From an uncultured Lachnospiraceae bacterium (lineage in GTDB: Bacteria > Bacillota > Clostridia > Lachnospirales > Lachnospiraceae), in the NCBI GenBank assembly GCA_902789175.1, contig CADANF010000006.1, positions 1 through 64,000 on the forward strand: a DNA stretch of 64,000 nucleotides, in the 5' to 3' direction. Made by a program: the position numbers and the translations under genes. Every line of letters begins with the position of its first letter. Position 1 is the stretch's first letter. A model generated the notes under the pieces. It saw only the letters and a program-made list of their open reading frames with translations. It was not told the DNA's origin and made no database searches. This document shows positions 1 to 11,252 of the stretch, one piece after another.

Positions 1-1177
1 TACCAACCGGTCCCGGGATCATTGCTGCCATACCTAAAAGATCATGAGCCAGATTAACGTAAGGCTGTAGTATCTGTCTTGGTGAAAGCCCAAACGGATT
101 ATTATAATTTATCGGATTACCCTGAACATATGCATACCTGTTAAGACTCTGGCTTAGTGTTGCAGAACCGCTAAGTATATCCTGATTGATAAAGCGCTTG
201 ATATCAGTATTATAATATCTCTGGCGCATATACATAAGGCCGTTATTATCAGTGATGACACCAAGAGCACCATTGTATAAGAAACGAACAGGATGATTTT
301 TATTTATTTCCTTTAAGGATGCGTTCTTTCCATCCCAAATGGATAAAAGCTCTCCATAAGTTCCATACTTAAATGAATAACAAATATCTCCATTTTCATC
401 AGTTACATTTCTTGTGCTTCCCAGATGGTCAAAATGATATACTAGGATCTTATCTTCTGCTTTTTCGTAAATAAGGCCAACACCGTAGTAGTAGCTGATT
501 ACTTCGCAAGAATTATCGCTACTAGATTCGGAATGATTACTATTTGAATCAAGATTATCACTATCTGAGTCTGAATTATTATGATTCTTATCAGGATTTT
601 CAGCTTCTGAATCTTCATCCGATTCAGAATTCTTGTGATATCTAATAATCTGCAAAGTATGTGTAAGATCACTTTCTCTATCCGTTACATACTCTTCAGT
701 GTATTCAGGATAGATAGCAGCAATCCTAATATTCTCTGCGTCGTATTTATATATTATATCACCTGCACGGACTAAACGGTTACGTGAATCATACTGGAAT
801 TCTGTCATCTTTCCATCAAGCGGTCCGTAGATCATATTTCCGTCGGCATCATACTTTACTTCTTCGCCATTGTAAGAGATAAGTCTGTTTGCTGCGTCAT
901 ATTTCATCTCGACGGTAGATGTGCCATATATAGTATCATTACTGTCCGCATCACTAGATGATGCCTTATAAGTTACTTCTCCTGATGCTTCTTTGCTGTA
1001 ATCAACATCCCCGGAGAAATCAATATTATCCTTAACAGATGTGATATTTCCAAAGCCGTCATAACTATACTCAAAGCTAAGGATTGCTCTGCCTGATGCA
1101 TTGACTGTAACATCAGTCTTTAAATTACCTGAATCATCATAGGTCTTTGTTTCCACACTTCCGTCAGGATTAACCAT
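1..1177 (-). CDS. Rhs core / C-terminal part of the giant YD-repeat protein (frameshifted continuation, runs off the left edge)
   Basis: This open frame reads from an ATG at 1177 to the window edge without a stop (392 codons). It starts in a YD repeat (NPDGSVETKTYDDSGN) that continues the repeats of the upstream giant gene. It then carries the Rhs-core signatures: YDAENIR, the FDHLGSTRNVTDENG motif, and the RQRYYNTDIKRFINQD / NRYAYVQGNPINYNNPFG block. After the NPFG motif the sequence becomes LSPRQILQPYVNLAHDLLG, which resembles the pretoxin segment that precedes a variable toxin tip in polymorphic toxins. The tip and any immunity gene lie outside the window. A low-complexity Ser/Asp/Asn stretch interrupts the core around 525-650. 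The ATG overlaps the TAA of the giant ORF and has only a weak ribosome site, so this is more likely one broken gene than an independent one. Confidence 0.8.
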   Translation of the reverse strand, partial: MVNPDGSVETKTYDDSGNLKTDVTVNASGRAILSFEYSYDGFGNITSVKDNIDFSGDVDYSKEASGEVTYKASSSDADSNDTIYGTSTVEMKYDAANRLISYNGEEVKYDADGNMIYGPLDGKMTEFQYDSRNRLVRAGDIIYKYDAENIRIAAIYPEYTEEYVTDRESDLTHTLQIIRYHKNSESDEDSEAENPDKNHNNSDSDSDNLDSNSNHSESSSDNSCEVISYYYGVGLIYEKAEDKILVYHFDHLGSTRNVTDENGDICYSFKYGTYGELLSIWDGKNASLKEINKNHPVRFLYNGALGVITDNNGLMYMRQRYYNTDIKRFINQDILSGSATLSQSLNRYAYVQGNPINYNNPFGLSPRQILQPYVNLAHDLLGMAAMIPGPVG

Positions 1178-4100
1178 CAGTTACATTCTTTAATGACAGA
1201 TCAGGATTATACTCATAACGGACAATCTCTCCGCCTGGATATGTAAGACTTATTATATTTCCAAGTTCGTCATATCCATATTTAACAGTCTTTCCATTAC
1301 AATCAGTAGCTTCTGTAACTCTGTTAAGATTATCATATTTTCTTGTTATCGTTCCGGACTCATCAGATATCTCGGTCAGGTTGCCGTTCTTATCATAAGC
1401 GTAACTTACTTCACCTGCCTCATCCTTCATCTTTATCAGTCTACCAAGATCATCATATTCAAATGTTGCAGTCTGTCCTCTGCCATTCGTTCTTGAAATA
1501 AGATAACCTTTCGAATTGTATGAGTACTCTATCTTTACACCGATTGCATTTTCCTCTGCGATAAGTCGTGATGTTTCGTCATATGTGTAACTTGTGGTTC
1601 CTCCCATGGCATCTGTAACCTGCGTTACATTTCCAAGTTCATCATATGTCGTGCTTGTCTCATAATTCATAGGGTCGATAGTAGATATAAGCCTTCCCAT
1701 AGAATCATACTTGAATGAGTATACTTTTGAAGCCTCATCCTCTGAGAGTCCTGACATACTTGAAGATGTGATCCTTCCAAGCTCATCATATTCAGCTGTA
1801 TATGAGCCGCCATTAGAGAATTTCTCCTCTATCATATTTCCAACACTATCATAGACATATGTTACTTCTGAACCGTCTATTCCCTTTTCAGACTTAAGGC
1901 GGTTAAGCTCATCATATGTATATTCAGTCTTTCTTCCCATAGTGTCTGTATAAGATAGTACATTGCCCATAGCGTCATAAGTATAACTTTCAATAAGCTC
2001 CTTACCCTGAACTTCTGTTCTTATCTGAATGATATTGTAGCAGCAGTCATAGGTATAATGAATATCAAGCCCTGAAGGAAGTATCTTTTCGATACAATGG
2101 CCTGAGGCATCATAGATATATGAAGTTACATTGTTATTTGAATCAACTTCCTTTATCAGTTCATCCCAGCAGTTATACTCATAGTTAACAGTATTGCCAA
2201 GTGAATCCGTTTTACTAAGGACATTTCCGCTGGCATCATATGTAAAGTCATTAGAGCCTCCTGAGGAAAGATCTGTTCTTATAAGACGTCCCTTCTCATC
2301 AAAATCATATGAAAGCTGATTGCCATAGCTATCTGTGGCCATATTAAGTTTTTCAAGCTTATCGTTGTATGAATATGAAATAATATTACCTTTTTGATCC
2401 GCACTTGTAGTAACCCTTCCGTTACTGTCATAAGTAAGTGTTTCCGATGTTCCATCAGGATATGTGATCTTAGTATTACGGCCAAAAGAATCATATTCAT
2501 AAAGATATACTGTATCATTAGGATAGATCTTCTTTACAAGATTTCCTGCCGCATCATAAACAAATGATACACTTGTGCCGTTTGGCAGGATTGCCTTTGT
2601 AAGGTTTCCTGCTGTGTCATATTCATATCTGCTTGTATTTCCTAATGCATCTGTTTTGGCAACAACATTGTTATAATCATCATATTCATAATATGTTGTG
2701 TTTCCGTTTAGATCTGTCTCCGAAACCTTCTGATTCAGGGCATTATAATTATATACATAGCTGTTACCGTTTGCCGCAGTAATTTTGGTAAGATTACCTG
2801 CATCATCATATTCGAGTAATGACTTATTTCCATTCTCGTCTGTAACAGCTGTTATCCTGCCCTTTTCAGATTCAAAATACATGGTTCCTTTACCAGTCTT
2901 TGATTGTGAACTGACTATTCCATCATCAGAATATGTATACTTTGTCTCTGCCCCGCCGACATTCGAAAGGATAAGGTTATTATTTTCATCATATGAATAT
3001 TCAGATTTTACTCCGCCTGCTATAAGAGAGGTAATATTTCCATTCTCATCATATTCGGCACTGAAGTCTTTTCCTTCACAACCTTCAGCTTTAAGAAGCT
3101 TTCCATCCTTATCATATGTTAAATCAGCTGTATTACCGTAAACATTTGTATAGGAAGTTACATTTCCATCTTTATCATAGGTATAACTTTCAGTAGTACC
3201 AGATTCATTGATAACCGATGTAACTCTTCCCTTAAAGTCTGAAATAACAGTTCTTGTTACATCATCGTAGCCTTCAGCCTTTGTGGTTGCTGTACATTTA
3301 AGGCCGCCATCAGAAGTTTCTTCGTATGTAAAGATGATTTCCTTACCATATGGATCAATCTGATGTATAACTCTTCCACTATCATCATAATTATTTGATA
3401 CAAATGTGTTTCCAGAATTATTCTTTTCTGCAACTATTCTGTTTTTATCATCATATTCGTATGATGTAGTATTTCCAAGCGCATCAGTTACAGCAGAAAT
3501 GTTTCCATTAGTATATGTAAGATAAGTAGCTCTTTTATTTCCATCACTTATCTTTACTATTTTTCCTTCATCATTTAAATCAATGATTATCTTATTTCCA
3601 GATATTTCTTCCTTAATGATGATCTGAGTATCTGTGTACTCTAATGTTGTGATACCACCATCTTCCATGGTAATTTTTACAAGTCTACCATTCTTATCAT
3701 AAGACATTATCTTATGAGATGGTGATTCCATATCATAAGTTCCATCGCTATGACGTGTAAGAATATAGCCTTCCATACCGTGGGTTACGCTGACAAATCT
3801 GATGTCCTCATTCTTATCAGCCATGCTGGAAAGAATAATATCTCTCTTAGTCTCTGTCTTTGCATCTGTTTCCGTACTGCTCGCTGTCTTTGCGTCTGTA
3901 TCGGTACTTTTTACTGTCTCAGTACTGTTTACTTGCTCAACTTTACCATAGACTTTTCCGTTATAAGAATCCTCTGCAATAAATGCATTGTATATATATG
4001 GATTAGTATAATACTTAATTATTCCATTCTCTTCTTTAACAGAGGAACTAAAGCTTCCAAACCAACCCTTACCAAGAGGATTATTATATTCCTGAATAGT

Positions 4101-7100
4101 TTCATCACTTGCAATGAGAGAATCATAAGAAAGTGAATAATCTAATGTATCTTTTCCCTGTAATGACAAAACACTTATATCATCTGTAAAGGCACCAGTA
4201 GTCATATCTACCGGATCTCCTACATGAATAACTACATCTTCTCCATAATAATAAGAATATCGAATCTTACTAACATGACTTCCTATAGGTTTAACCTTTA
4301 CAGTTACACCTAAGTTTTCGCCTTCAAGTACTTCAACTAAAGTTTTTACAAGGCGGAAATATTCTCTCATGCCATCGCAGGAAAATCCATGGGATTCGAC
4401 ATTTGTATTATCTTCATCTCCCGCTTTCCATGTTCCATAAATGGTCTGTCCTGGCAATAGGGTCGGAATAGTGACTGTATCTCCTCCTGATAAAACAGGC
4501 ATATAATAAAGCTGTTCATCCTTTGGCAAGCGGTAGCCATTATTACCCGTTGAAGTGCTGACATTTAAAATTGCATCCGTATCAGGATCAACCAAAATCT
4601 TAACAGATTTACTTGATGGAACTCTTTTATCACCTATACTTGTAGTAAAATTATAAAGTGGTTCATTGCCTTTATTTGTTATAGCATACTGAATATAGTA
4701 ATCTTCTCCCATATAATATGCATCCTCTGGCATAACCTCTATTAAAATGTCATTTTTCTCCACTTCCATCTCTGTTTCTGAAACGAAAGTCTTAGTGATA
4801 GGAGTATTAAATGGAGTAAGTATTCCAGAAAAAACAGCTTTTAAATTATACTTTCCGGACTTATCACCTTTAAGTATCCAGCTTGCTGTTTTTGACTGCT
4901 GTCCAGGAATATCTCCCATATCTATTGTTAAGGTCTGTCCTGTACTGTTACCTGCTTCCTTTCTTTTAGATTCATCAAGTACCGCAAGAGACACTCCCTC
5001 AGGAAGCTCTATAGTTCCCTTTGAATCTTCCAGGACAAACTTACTGTCTGCCATGTTTAATATTGTAAGGTTAGCTGAATACATGGACTTAAGCCATGAA
5101 ACTGACTGAGTAACCGACATTACAGCAATCATATTTACAGGTTCTATAGATGGAACACTTATACATGAAACCTGAGTTTGAGGAGCACTCGGTTCACTCC
5201 CCCAGTTGATAGTAAAATCCTTTGTTCCACAGTAACCACCACCTTCTTCATCAGGGGAGCCAGTCATTATTATATTTCCTGGAATCACCTCAAGCACATA
5301 TGGAATAGGAGCATTTTGGAATGTTAAGGTTGTTTTATAAGTAAATGTATTAAGGTTCGCTGGGTCAGAAAGGTCCACTCCAGCGTCTACCATTTCCTGA
5401 ATACTCATTCTTTGAACATCGAAACTACCAACTACAACCTCTCCACTTGAAAGTCTCAGAACTTCTTCTGTTACCCTCATGTTGGTTATCGTATAATCCT
5501 CTTCTTCCGGAAGATATCCCTCCTTATAGGCAGCAACTTTATATGTTCCAGCTTTATAACATAAAGATATCTTACCTGCTCCATCAGTCATAAATGTTGT
5601 TTCGCTGTCTGCACCTGCTTTTATATAAACATATGCATAAGGAATAGGATTTCCATCATAATCAACTACAGTAAGATTACATATACCACTGTCCCCTTCT
5701 TCATTTACCTGAACTTCTATCTCCTTTTCAGAAGAATTACCTGAAGTATCTTTAACAGTAAGCTTAACAGTATATTTTCCACTTTGGGTAAACTTATATT
5801 TTGGGCGGGCACCATGTAATTTTTCTCCATTACCCATATCCCATTCAAAACTTTTAATTTTTACGTTATCTTTACTATCTGCTGCATCAAAGCCAACTTC
5901 CATTCCTACAACAGAAGTAATCTTATCTGGAGCTATTATAGTAGGAGCAATAGTATCATTATCAGTTGCAACTGCATTAACTATTGGTGTCCAGGAAAAA
6001 TTTCCTACTTCATCATATGCTCTTGCTGCATATCTATAGGCAACATGAGGAGTTACATTTTTATCTGTAAATTGACTATTATTAGCACCTACTTTAAGTA
6101 TTTCTTCAGCTGAACACTTTCCTATACTTACTGCTTTTGTATAAAACATATAATCCGAACTACTGTCAGTAAGCTCATATCTATATATCTCATAATATGA
6201 AATATCAGATTCCATCAAATCCTTGCTAAGTTCAAGATCTATTTCAAAATCCCCACCCTTTGCAGCAATATTTGCCTTAGGAGGATTCTTATCTAAAGTA
6301 CAGCTGTAAAGGAAGTCTTCGCTTCTGTTTTTATTTCTGTCCTCACAGACAGTTTTAAAATATATCTTACCTTCTTTTTCATTTTTAAAATCTGCGTTAA
6401 AGCTTAACAGATAACTTCTTCCTTGCACCTTAGTTTCATTTAACAGAGCCCAGGCATCATCTTCACTACTTCTATAATATGTCTCAACCTTGCTAAGAGA
6501 AGAATTATCTGTAACTATTATAGAAAATGATGTGGTGGCTCCAATCTTTGAGCCCTCTGCAGGAGACACACCATTTACTTTTGGTGCAGTTTCATCCGGA
6601 AGAGCTGTTGCGTATGTAAGATTAGACTTCTCTGATTTATTTCCTGCTTCATCCACTGCTATTACATAATATTCATAGCTTTCACCATCATCAATAGATG
6701 TATCATAATAATTTAATGAAGCTCCATCCATCACGCAAATATAACTGTCAGATCCAGTTTTTGCCCTGTAAACCTGATATTTTGTTACATCTTCTTCCGA
6801 ATTCTTATCCCAGTTGACATTAATATATCCATCATATGCGACAGCTGATACATTCTTTACTGCATCAGGGGCAGTTCTATCTATGGTGTATTTCATTATT
6901 ATCTCTGAACCATCTGATACTGGAAGATTCTTATTTCCAGCCATATCGTAAGCTTCAGACTTAATATAAATATCTCCTTCAGGATACATATCTGTATCGG
7001 AAATATCAAAGCTATGATCAAACTTCTGTGATGCAGAATTCCCTTCTTTTTTTGCTATCTCAGAATAGGTCTCCCCATCAAGACTGTAACTCCAGATTAC

Positions 7101-10100
7101 ATATGCAACTTTATAGTTGTCAGTAACCGACATACTAAGGTTAATTTTTCCCTGTACTCTTCCCTGAACAGGATAAACAGCTGTTATACAAGGCGCAGTT
7201 GTATCTTGCAGCGTAAGTAGTGTTACCTCATCAGAGTATTCACCCTTGTTTCCAAGATTGTCAACACCACATACTCTAAAAGTGTATGTAGTTTCTGGAG
7301 TAAGACCACTTAAAGTACAACCTGCAGTATCGCTTACCTTTTTAACCTCTTTATATGCTTCTTTATCTAACTGTTCTACAGAAAAATATGAGAAATCTTT
7401 ATCAGATACATCATCCCACATAAGCTGGACAAATGTAGAACCTGCATTGGTTTTGTTGATGTTGATTTTTTCGATACCTGAATTATCAATCTCATATCTC
7501 TTATTATTTATATCGTTGCTGAAATTATCTGATGAATCCTTAGCTATTGCAGCTATAAAATAAATACCATCTTCAAATTTTGTTGTATCAAGATTAATGG
7601 ACGCAACAAATCTACCATTCTCTACTGAAATATCTGTGCTTCTACCTATTTCAGTCCAGGATGCTATGTCTTTAGTCTTATTATTTTTCTTATCCTTTAT
7701 CTTATCTTCATCTTCTGTCTTATCATTTGTCTCATCTTTCAGCTTATTATAATCATTTTCACTTAAGATATAGAAAATGATTTCCGATATTTCTTTATTA
7801 TCTTTACCAAAGGCTTTGATGGATGTAACACCTGATATTCTGTCTTTTGCAGAAACAATATTTGTTATCTCTGGAGACTGCTTGTCACTACCTACAGTTA
7901 TAGTCACATAATCAGAAAGAGAACTTTCATTTTCCATGTTATCTACTGCGGAAACATAATATCTAGCCTCTGTTCCTTCTTTAAGGGTGTTGTCCCTATA
8001 TGAATTTTCATATTTGTCAGTTATTTCTGCAAGTTCTGTTAACTCTGTCTCATCTCCAGCATTTATAACGTATCTATAGACCTTATACTTTGCAAAATCA
8101 GCTTCTCCTGACACCTTCCATTCTAATTTTGCCACACCATTAATGTCTTCTGCAGTAAGTTTAGTCGGACTGGCAGGAGCAGTATGGTCTATATCATATT
8201 CTGTTTCATATACAGACTTATCATTTGATGCATCAGTCAGTTCAAATTTAACTTCAATGCTTTTTGACTCAAAGCCTGAAATATCCCAATCATAGGTTGA
8301 TACATATTCTGAACTGCTGTAATTTGTCTGCTCTAAAGCAGAATCATTAATTTTAACCCATTCATTGTTATTTTTATAAAAGATATTTACGCTGTTCTTA
8401 CTATTTATTCCATAATTCTTATAATATACCTTAAGTTTTACTGTCTTACCGCCAATCTTATCATAATCATTCGGTGTAACTTTTGTAATCTTTGGAGATG
8501 CAACTGTTGTGATTAACCCATCACATTTTTCTGATTCATTTCCAGCAGCATCAACAGCAGAAACTTCATATGTATATATTTCATCGGCAACCAGCCCCTT
8601 ATCAACATACTCCGTTGTTTTAAGATTTTCTTCTATTGCCTTGCCGTTTCTATAAACGATATATCTAACTACACCAACATTATCCTTAGAAGCCGACCAT
8701 TTAAGTGTTACGGTACTTCCTGTTCTGCTTAAAATATTTACACTCTTAGGTTCAGTAGGTTTTTCTTCATCCTTAAGTGTCTGCACCAAGAGAACATCTG
8801 ATGCTTCTGAAAGTATTTTGTGAGTATCAAATGCATATACACTATATTCGTACTTTGTTTCCGGAGTTAAATCTGTATCAGTGAACTCTGTCTTATCAGT
8901 TGTAGCTATCAATTCCCCATCTCTATAGATTTCATAACCTGCAGACTTTGGATCATTGTTATCTATAAATGAAAACGTTACCGTTTTCTCTGTAACTTTT
9001 ACTACTGTTAAATCTGTAACAGCCAGGAATTTCGTATCATCATATTCACAAATGGTCTGATTTGCAATATTAATAAGATCATTATCAAATGAATATACAT
9101 ATTCATTTCCCCTGAGTACAAGTATATTAAATTTAGAATTTCTGTTTCTTCCAAAAATAATTTTCTGGTTAATGTACTCACCATTCTCATCCTTTACAGG
9201 ACTAAAAATAACCTTATGATTCCCAGAAGCTACAAAGCTATTATTACTGCATGAAAAATTCCCACTGATTTCAATAATTCCGTCAGTTAAAATATAGGGA
9301 TAATGGCTTTGCGTCATGGAATCGGCAGCTGAATAAATTTTCATATCATTCAAGACTTTAATATAGTCTTTTTCATTATTCATAATGAGAGATGATGATC
9401 CACTGATATACAGGTTATTTACAGTTATACTTTTTCCATCCAGTTCAACAGAATTTCCAAGTGAAAGATTACCGTAAATCAAAACATCCTTTTTAAGTTG
9501 ATCTTTATAATCAAAATAACCATTGCTTAAATATAAATCACCATAATAAGGATATTCAACATTATTTAAGGATGTAACACAAATCTCAATTTCATTATTC
9601 TTACGTGTAGATTTAAGACTTCCTGTTACGGTAATATAGCCATTTTCAAATGTAATAGTATCTTTTGTATTTATTTCAAGATTTTTAAACCCTTTAACAT
9701 TATAGTCTACAGTCTGACTTTCTGAAGAGTTAAGGATAATCTTTGTTCCAAAATCAAAATATGTATCTCTTTCTGATGTATGAATATCCCCATTTACTAT
9801 TAAAGAACCCTTCTGCATCTTAAATGTTACATCCGAATCCAGATATGCATCACCATAAACTATTATTTCATCCTTATCATTTGAAAGACATAATGAACCA
9901 TCTCCTCTTAGAAATTCATCTTCAAAAGGAATCTGTTCCCTTAAATCTTTCTTTATAATAAGTTTACCATTATTAATGTTAATTCTTCCCCCGGCATGTA
10001 TAAGGTTTCCATCAACTGTTAATGTATGTCCGTTTAAGTCAATTTCTCCATTAGCCAAAATAAGATCTCCTGAAAAAGTACGATCTTCTTTGAGTACAAA

Positions 10101-11252
10101 ACCTTCAGTTACATCTCCACAACTGTATGTGAGCTTACATCCATTTGTAATAAGCTTGTCATAACTTAAAGTTGATTTTGAATATACGCCCTCTTCAGAG
10201 TAATTCTGAAGCTCTAACGTTGCAAAATGTCCAAAAGGACTTTGTATTGTTTGCTTTTTATTTCCATTAAGAATTACCTTGTTTTCATCTTTAGCCCAAA
10301 AGCCGTCATTAACGGAAATAAAATTTTCTCCCACAATCAGGGTTCCGGACTTTAGAGCAGAAGGATGTAATTTTACGCTTATCCATCCATATTCTTCTGT
10401 TTCTATTCCATATTTTCCTGTTTGTGAATTAAAGTAAAATACTCCCTGTACATTATAATCGTCTAATCCCTGTACATAATTATCTATCTGTGGATCATAA
10501 TTATCTTCTTCGTATTCATAATCATCAGTTTCCTGATTAGACTCCTCTGTTTCATAATCATAATCATTTGTATCCTGATTAGACTCCTGAATTATTTTAT
10601 CAATGTCTTCAATTTTGCGAGGAGATTTTTCAACCTTTGCTAATGCTCCCCAAGTATTCCAGTTATATCCATATATCAGATTTCCTAAAACATTTACTGT
10701 ATCTTCTTTATTTAACATTGTAATATCATGTACAGTTAAGTCTTTGGATATATCCACCTGACCTTTATTAACATCAAGTGTATAAATCTCAGCCGAACCT
10801 TTTATCTTAAGCTTTCCAGAATTGATATCCAGATTTCCACTTTGCTGTATATAGTTTCCTACTACTTCAAGGGTATGACCATTAAGATCAACCGTTACCT
10901 CGCCCTCTGTCTTTATAGAGGCAACCGTACAGTCACTATCAAGTACCCAATTCGTTGTAATAAAAAGACTCTCTAATTCTTCTTCATCCTCACCTAAAAA
11001 GTCTCCCTGTTCCTCTTCATTATTCTTTATATAATCGCTATCATCTATATAACCATCATCATATGTGTCATCAGTATTATCAGAGTGATCAAAATCATCA
11101 ATGTTATCAGTATTACCTGACTCATATCCTTCCCCTGGTTCATCAGGAGAACCTGCATGAACATCATATAAAGGTCCAAAAGAAGACCATGGTAACATAA
11201 AAATAACCATGGTCGTTGCTATTATTTTTTTAATCTTATATCTAGTCTTCAT
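1170..11252 (-). CDS. Giant secreted FN3/PKD/YD-repeat (Rhs) protein, 3360 aa
   Basis: I chose the ATG at 11252 (MKTRYKIKK) because GGGGAAG lies just upstream; an in-frame TTG at 11264 is the alternative. Modules in order, with rough residues: signal peptide 1-34; acidic Asp/Glu/Asn/Tyr-rich linker 35-95; beta-repeat region with recurring LNGHTL motifs about 105-745; a long run of fibronectin-III-like modules about 755-1770; a PKD-like domain (WDMGNGEK) about 1775-1850; a carboxypeptidase-regulatory-like fold about 1855-1925; the DPVDMTTGAF motif that opens Rhs shells about 2350; and YD repeats from about 2480 to the end. The family forms secreted or surface shells that can enclose a C-terminal toxin; that role here is inference. 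The gene overlaps the end of the 181-aa gene upstream by 11 nt, suggesting translational coupling. It ends in mid YD repeat at a TAA created by a +1 frame change. Confidence 0.9.
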   Translation of the reverse strand: MKTRYKIKKIIATTMVIFMLPWSSFGPLYDVHAGSPDEPGEGYESGNTDNIDDFDHSDNTDDTYDDGYIDDSDYIKNNEEEQGDFLGEDEEELESLFITTNWVLDSDCTVASIKTEGEVTVDLNGHTLEVVGNYIQQSGNLDINSGKLKIKGSAEIYTLDVNKGQVDISKDLTVHDITMLNKEDTVNVLGNLIYGYNWNTWGALAKVEKSPRKIEDIDKIIQESNQDTNDYDYETEESNQETDDYEYEEDNYDPQIDNYVQGLDDYNVQGVFYFNSQTGKYGIETEEYGWISVKLHPSALKSGTLIVGENFISVNDGFWAKDENKVILNGNKKQTIQSPFGHFATLELQNYSEEGVYSKSTLSYDKLITNGCKLTYSCGDVTEGFVLKEDRTFSGDLILANGEIDLNGHTLTVDGNLIHAGGRININNGKLIIKKDLREQIPFEDEFLRGDGSLCLSNDKDEIIVYGDAYLDSDVTFKMQKGSLIVNGDIHTSERDTYFDFGTKIILNSSESQTVDYNVKGFKNLEINTKDTITFENGYITVTGSLKSTRKNNEIEICVTSLNNVEYPYYGDLYLSNGYFDYKDQLKKDVLIYGNLSLGNSVELDGKSITVNNLYISGSSSLIMNNEKDYIKVLNDMKIYSAADSMTQSHYPYILTDGIIEISGNFSCSNNSFVASGNHKVIFSPVKDENGEYINQKIIFGRNRNSKFNILVLRGNEYVYSFDNDLINIANQTICEYDDTKFLAVTDLTVVKVTEKTVTFSFIDNNDPKSAGYEIYRDGELIATTDKTEFTDTDLTPETKYEYSVYAFDTHKILSEASDVLLVQTLKDEEKPTEPKSVNILSRTGSTVTLKWSASKDNVGVVRYIVYRNGKAIEENLKTTEYVDKGLVADEIYTYEVSAVDAAGNESEKCDGLITTVASPKITKVTPNDYDKIGGKTVKLKVYYKNYGINSKNSVNIFYKNNNEWVKINDSALEQTNYSSSEYVSTYDWDISGFESKSIEVKFELTDASNDKSVYETEYDIDHTAPASPTKLTAEDINGVAKLEWKVSGEADFAKYKVYRYVINAGDETELTELAEITDKYENSYRDNTLKEGTEARYYVSAVDNMENESSLSDYVTITVGSDKQSPEITNIVSAKDRISGVTSIKAFGKDNKEISEIIFYILSENDYNKLKDETNDKTEDEDKIKDKKNNKTKDIASWTEIGRSTDISVENGRFVASINLDTTKFEDGIYFIAAIAKDSSDNFSNDINNKRYEIDNSGIEKININKTNAGSTFVQLMWDDVSDKDFSYFSVEQLDKEAYKEVKKVSDTAGCTLSGLTPETTYTFRVCGVDNLGNKGEYSDEVTLLTLQDTTAPCITAVYPVQGRVQGKINLSMSVTDNYKVAYVIWSYSLDGETYSEIAKKEGNSASQKFDHSFDISDTDMYPEGDIYIKSEAYDMAGNKNLPVSDGSEIIMKYTIDRTAPDAVKNVSAVAYDGYINVNWDKNSEEDVTKYQVYRAKTGSDSYICVMDGASLNYYDTSIDDGESYEYYVIAVDEAGNKSEKSNLTYATALPDETAPKVNGVSPAEGSKIGATTSFSIIVTDNSSLSKVETYYRSSEDDAWALLNETKVQGRSYLLSFNADFKNEKEGKIYFKTVCEDRNKNRSEDFLYSCTLDKNPPKANIAAKGGDFEIDLELSKDLMESDISYYEIYRYELTDSSSDYMFYTKAVSIGKCSAEEILKVGANNSQFTDKNVTPHVAYRYAARAYDEVGNFSWTPIVNAVATDNDTIAPTIIAPDKITSVVGMEVGFDAADSKDNVKIKSFEWDMGNGEKLHGARPKYKFTQSGKYTVKLTVKDTSGNSSEKEIEVQVNEEGDSGICNLTVVDYDGNPIPYAYVYIKAGADSETTFMTDGAGKISLCYKAGTYKVAAYKEGYLPEEEDYTITNMRVTEEVLRLSSGEVVVGSFDVQRMSIQEMVDAGVDLSDPANLNTFTYKTTLTFQNAPIPYVLEVIPGNIIMTGSPDEEGGGYCGTKDFTINWGSEPSAPQTQVSCISVPSIEPVNMIAVMSVTQSVSWLKSMYSANLTILNMADSKFVLEDSKGTIELPEGVSLAVLDESKRKEAGNSTGQTLTIDMGDIPGQQSKTASWILKGDKSGKYNLKAVFSGILTPFNTPITKTFVSETEMEVEKNDILIEVMPEDAYYMGEDYYIQYAITNKGNEPLYNFTTSIGDKRVPSSKSVKILVDPDTDAILNVSTSTGNNGYRLPKDEQLYYMPVLSGGDTVTIPTLLPGQTIYGTWKAGDEDNTNVESHGFSCDGMREYFRLVKTLVEVLEGENLGVTVKVKPIGSHVSKIRYSYYYGEDVVIHVGDPVDMTTGAFTDDISVLSLQGKDTLDYSLSYDSLIASDETIQEYNNPLGKGWFGSFSSSVKEENGIIKYYTNPYIYNAFIAEDSYNGKVYGKVEQVNSTETVKSTDTDAKTASSTETDAKTETKRDIILSSMADKNEDIRFVSVTHGMEGYILTRHSDGTYDMESPSHKIMSYDKNGRLVKITMEDGGITTLEYTDTQIIIKEEISGNKIIIDLNDEGKIVKISDGNKRATYLTYTNGNISAVTDALGNTTSYEYDDKNRIVAEKNNSGNTFVSNNYDDSGRVIHQIDPYGKEIIFTYEETSDGGLKCTATTKAEGYDDVTRTVISDFKGRVTSVINESGTTESYTYDKDGNVTSYTNVYGNTADLTYDKDGKLLKAEGCEGKDFSAEYDENGNITSLIAGGVKSEYSYDENNNLILSNVGGAETKYTYSDDGIVSSQSKTGKGTMYFESEKGRITAVTDENGNKSLLEYDDAGNLTKITAANGNSYVYNYNALNQKVSETDLNGNTTYYEYDDYNNVVAKTDALGNTSRYEYDTAGNLTKAILPNGTSVSFVYDAAGNLVKKIYPNDTVYLYEYDSFGRNTKITYPDGTSETLTYDSNGRVTTSADQKGNIISYSYNDKLEKLNMATDSYGNQLSYDFDEKGRLIRTDLSSGGSNDFTYDASGNVLSKTDSLGNTVNYEYNCWDELIKEVDSNNNVTSYIYDASGHCIEKILPSGLDIHYTYDCCYNIIQIRTEVQGKELIESYTYDAMGNVLSYTDTMGRKTEYTYDELNRLKSEKGIDGSEVTYVYDSVGNMIEEKFSNGGSYTAEYDELGRITSSSMSGLSEDEASKVYSFKYDSMGRLISTIDPMNYETSTTYDELGNVTQVTDAMGGTTSYTYDETSRLIAEENAIGVKIEYSYNSKGYLISRTNGRGQTATFEYDDLGRLIKMKDEAGEVSYAYDKNGNLTEISDESGTITRKYDNLNRVTEATDCNGKTVKYGYDELGNIISLTYPGGEIVRYEYNPDLSLKNVTDG

